Shown here: positions 63,307 through 64,000 of the stretch, piece by piece
Layout: the number at the start of each line of letters is the position of its first letter
Position numbering within the stretch: position 1 is the first letter of the stretch
From: Pempheris klunzingeri
Taxonomy: Eukaryota > Chordata > Actinopteri > Acropomatiformes > Pempheridae
DNA length: 64,000 bases
Assembly (NCBI RefSeq): GCF_042242105.1
Contig: NC_092020.1
Coordinates: 13,085,288 to 13,149,287, forward strand
Direction: 5' to 3'
Notes under the pieces: model-generated
Databases searched by the model: none
Seen by the model: only the letters and a program-made list of their open reading frames with translations
Told to the model about the DNA's origin: nothing
Translations under genes and position numbers: made by a program

Positions 63307-64000
63307 GTAAGATGAACGTATATTCTTAATAACTAATGCATCAGTTCTATATGGCAACTTATTTTGCTTAATATACTTCCCGTAAAATTAAAAACCCGAT
63401 TAGTATTTGAAACAGAAAAATGTAATTTGTTAAAGGGTTACATTTTAATCGTGGTGTTTTTGTTTTTCGTGTCTTGTGGTCAGAACATTAAGCCCAGCGC
63501 TGTAAAAGCACAACATGTTGGTCCTGTTGTCTATGATAATCAAGTTTTGTCGTGGTTATTTTGGAACTTTGTGGTGATTTTCAAGTCGGGTTTTATTATC
63601 TAAGACGAAAGAGGTTTTTTTCTTATTTTAGCAACACTTGAAAATGTACTTATTTATAGTCTTATAATGATGGCTCAACTTAACTAAGTATTTTGCGCTG
63701 TCCATGGTACAGAAAGTTTGTCTAAAGTGCGTTTTGTTCAGCTAGTAATGTAAATACGTTATCGGTTATTGACAGGTGACAGGATTCTGGGTAAATAATC
63801 TATTACAAAGTGGTTGTTTCATTTGCTGCTGGCTGCCAAGCTTCATTTTCGCCTGATCACGTGGAGAGCGGCTTCAATACTAAAAATGTAGTTGACTGTG
63901 GAGCGTTTCGTTTGACATAACTTCACTCTGGAGAGGTTTTTGTTCAGTGGAATCATGTTATAGATTGCCTTTCTAGTTCACACTAAATGAAAGCAGTGAC
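63307..64000. other. Intergenic DNA leading to a further variable exon
   Basis: No exon is complete here. A diverged RE1 lies at 63,694 and a CACGTG E-box near 63,858 (E-boxes also occur near the W2, V3, V6 and V7 starts). The spacing suggests the promoter of another W-type exon that starts beyond the window. Confidence 0.4.
63694..63714 (-). promoter_or_regulatory. RE1-like site, diverged in one half
   Basis: TGCGCTGTCCATGG followed by TACAGAA matches the inverted RE1 except for three bases (GTACAGAA for GTGCTGAA, plus the outermost base). It lies 388 bp after the W2 donor, similar in place and orientation to the site after W1. Confidence 0.6.

Overview
This looks like teleost fish nuclear DNA covering the 5' part of a clustered protocadherin (Pcdh) locus. 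Support for a fish comes from the arrays of large single-exon cadherin variable exons, a fish-type Tc1 transposon, abundant CA/GA/ATCT microsatellites and small TA-flanked MITEs. All recognisable genes are on the + strand. The exact species cannot be read from the sequence.

Layout. 1-10.9 kb has no gene: first a microsatellite-rich stretch, then 5.7-8.2 kb with three CTCF-type motifs (6560, 7130, 8101), then 8.2-10.5 kb of non-repetitive sequence that may be conserved regulatory DNA. 10,977-17,116 is a complete four-exon protocadherin: a 2.5-kb ectodomain/TM exon plus three small cytoplasmic exons, 1016 aa. I read it as a single-member Pcdh-delta-type gene of the cluster, because its tail mixes motifs of the alpha (FxTFGKK), gamma (PNTDW, DYxxNVYIPG) and Pcdh10-like ([24 protein letters not shown]) families. 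17.7-26.4 kb is intergenic, with a MITE and a decayed 1.58-kb Tc1 element.

26.6-47.9 kb holds seven tandem variable exons (called V1-V7 here), each with signal peptide, six cadherin repeats, TM and a shared cytoplasmic tail ending ...STLQ at a phase-0 donor. Their 3' parts are almost identical and their 5' parts (EC1-EC3) differ, which is the footprint of gene conversion. V6 and V7 are a recent 3.5-kb tandem duplication, and a MITE has landed in only one of the two copies. 47.9-57.3 kb has no canonical alpha constant exons that I can find. Instead there is a possible relict acceptor exon at 49,193 and an unfamiliar phase-0 candidate terminal exon at 50,248 with a long 3'UTR-like tail. At 55.8 kb a GC-rich island carries a near-consensus RE1/NRSE and an RFX X-box-like motif, in the position the HS5-1 enhancer would occupy in mammals.

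57.5-63.3 kb contains two variable exons of a second group (called W1, W2) with a different tail ending ...TSAE. They are probably the start of the gamma-type array, whose constant exons lie beyond the window. The last 700 bp look like the promoter region of another member.

How it works together: by the known logic of clustered Pcdhs, each variable exon has its own promoter (a CGCT/CTCF-type box about 230-290 bp before the ATG is visible for V1-V7 and W1). A chosen exon is spliced to constant exons, giving neurons combinatorial cell-surface identity through EC1-EC4 homophilic recognition.
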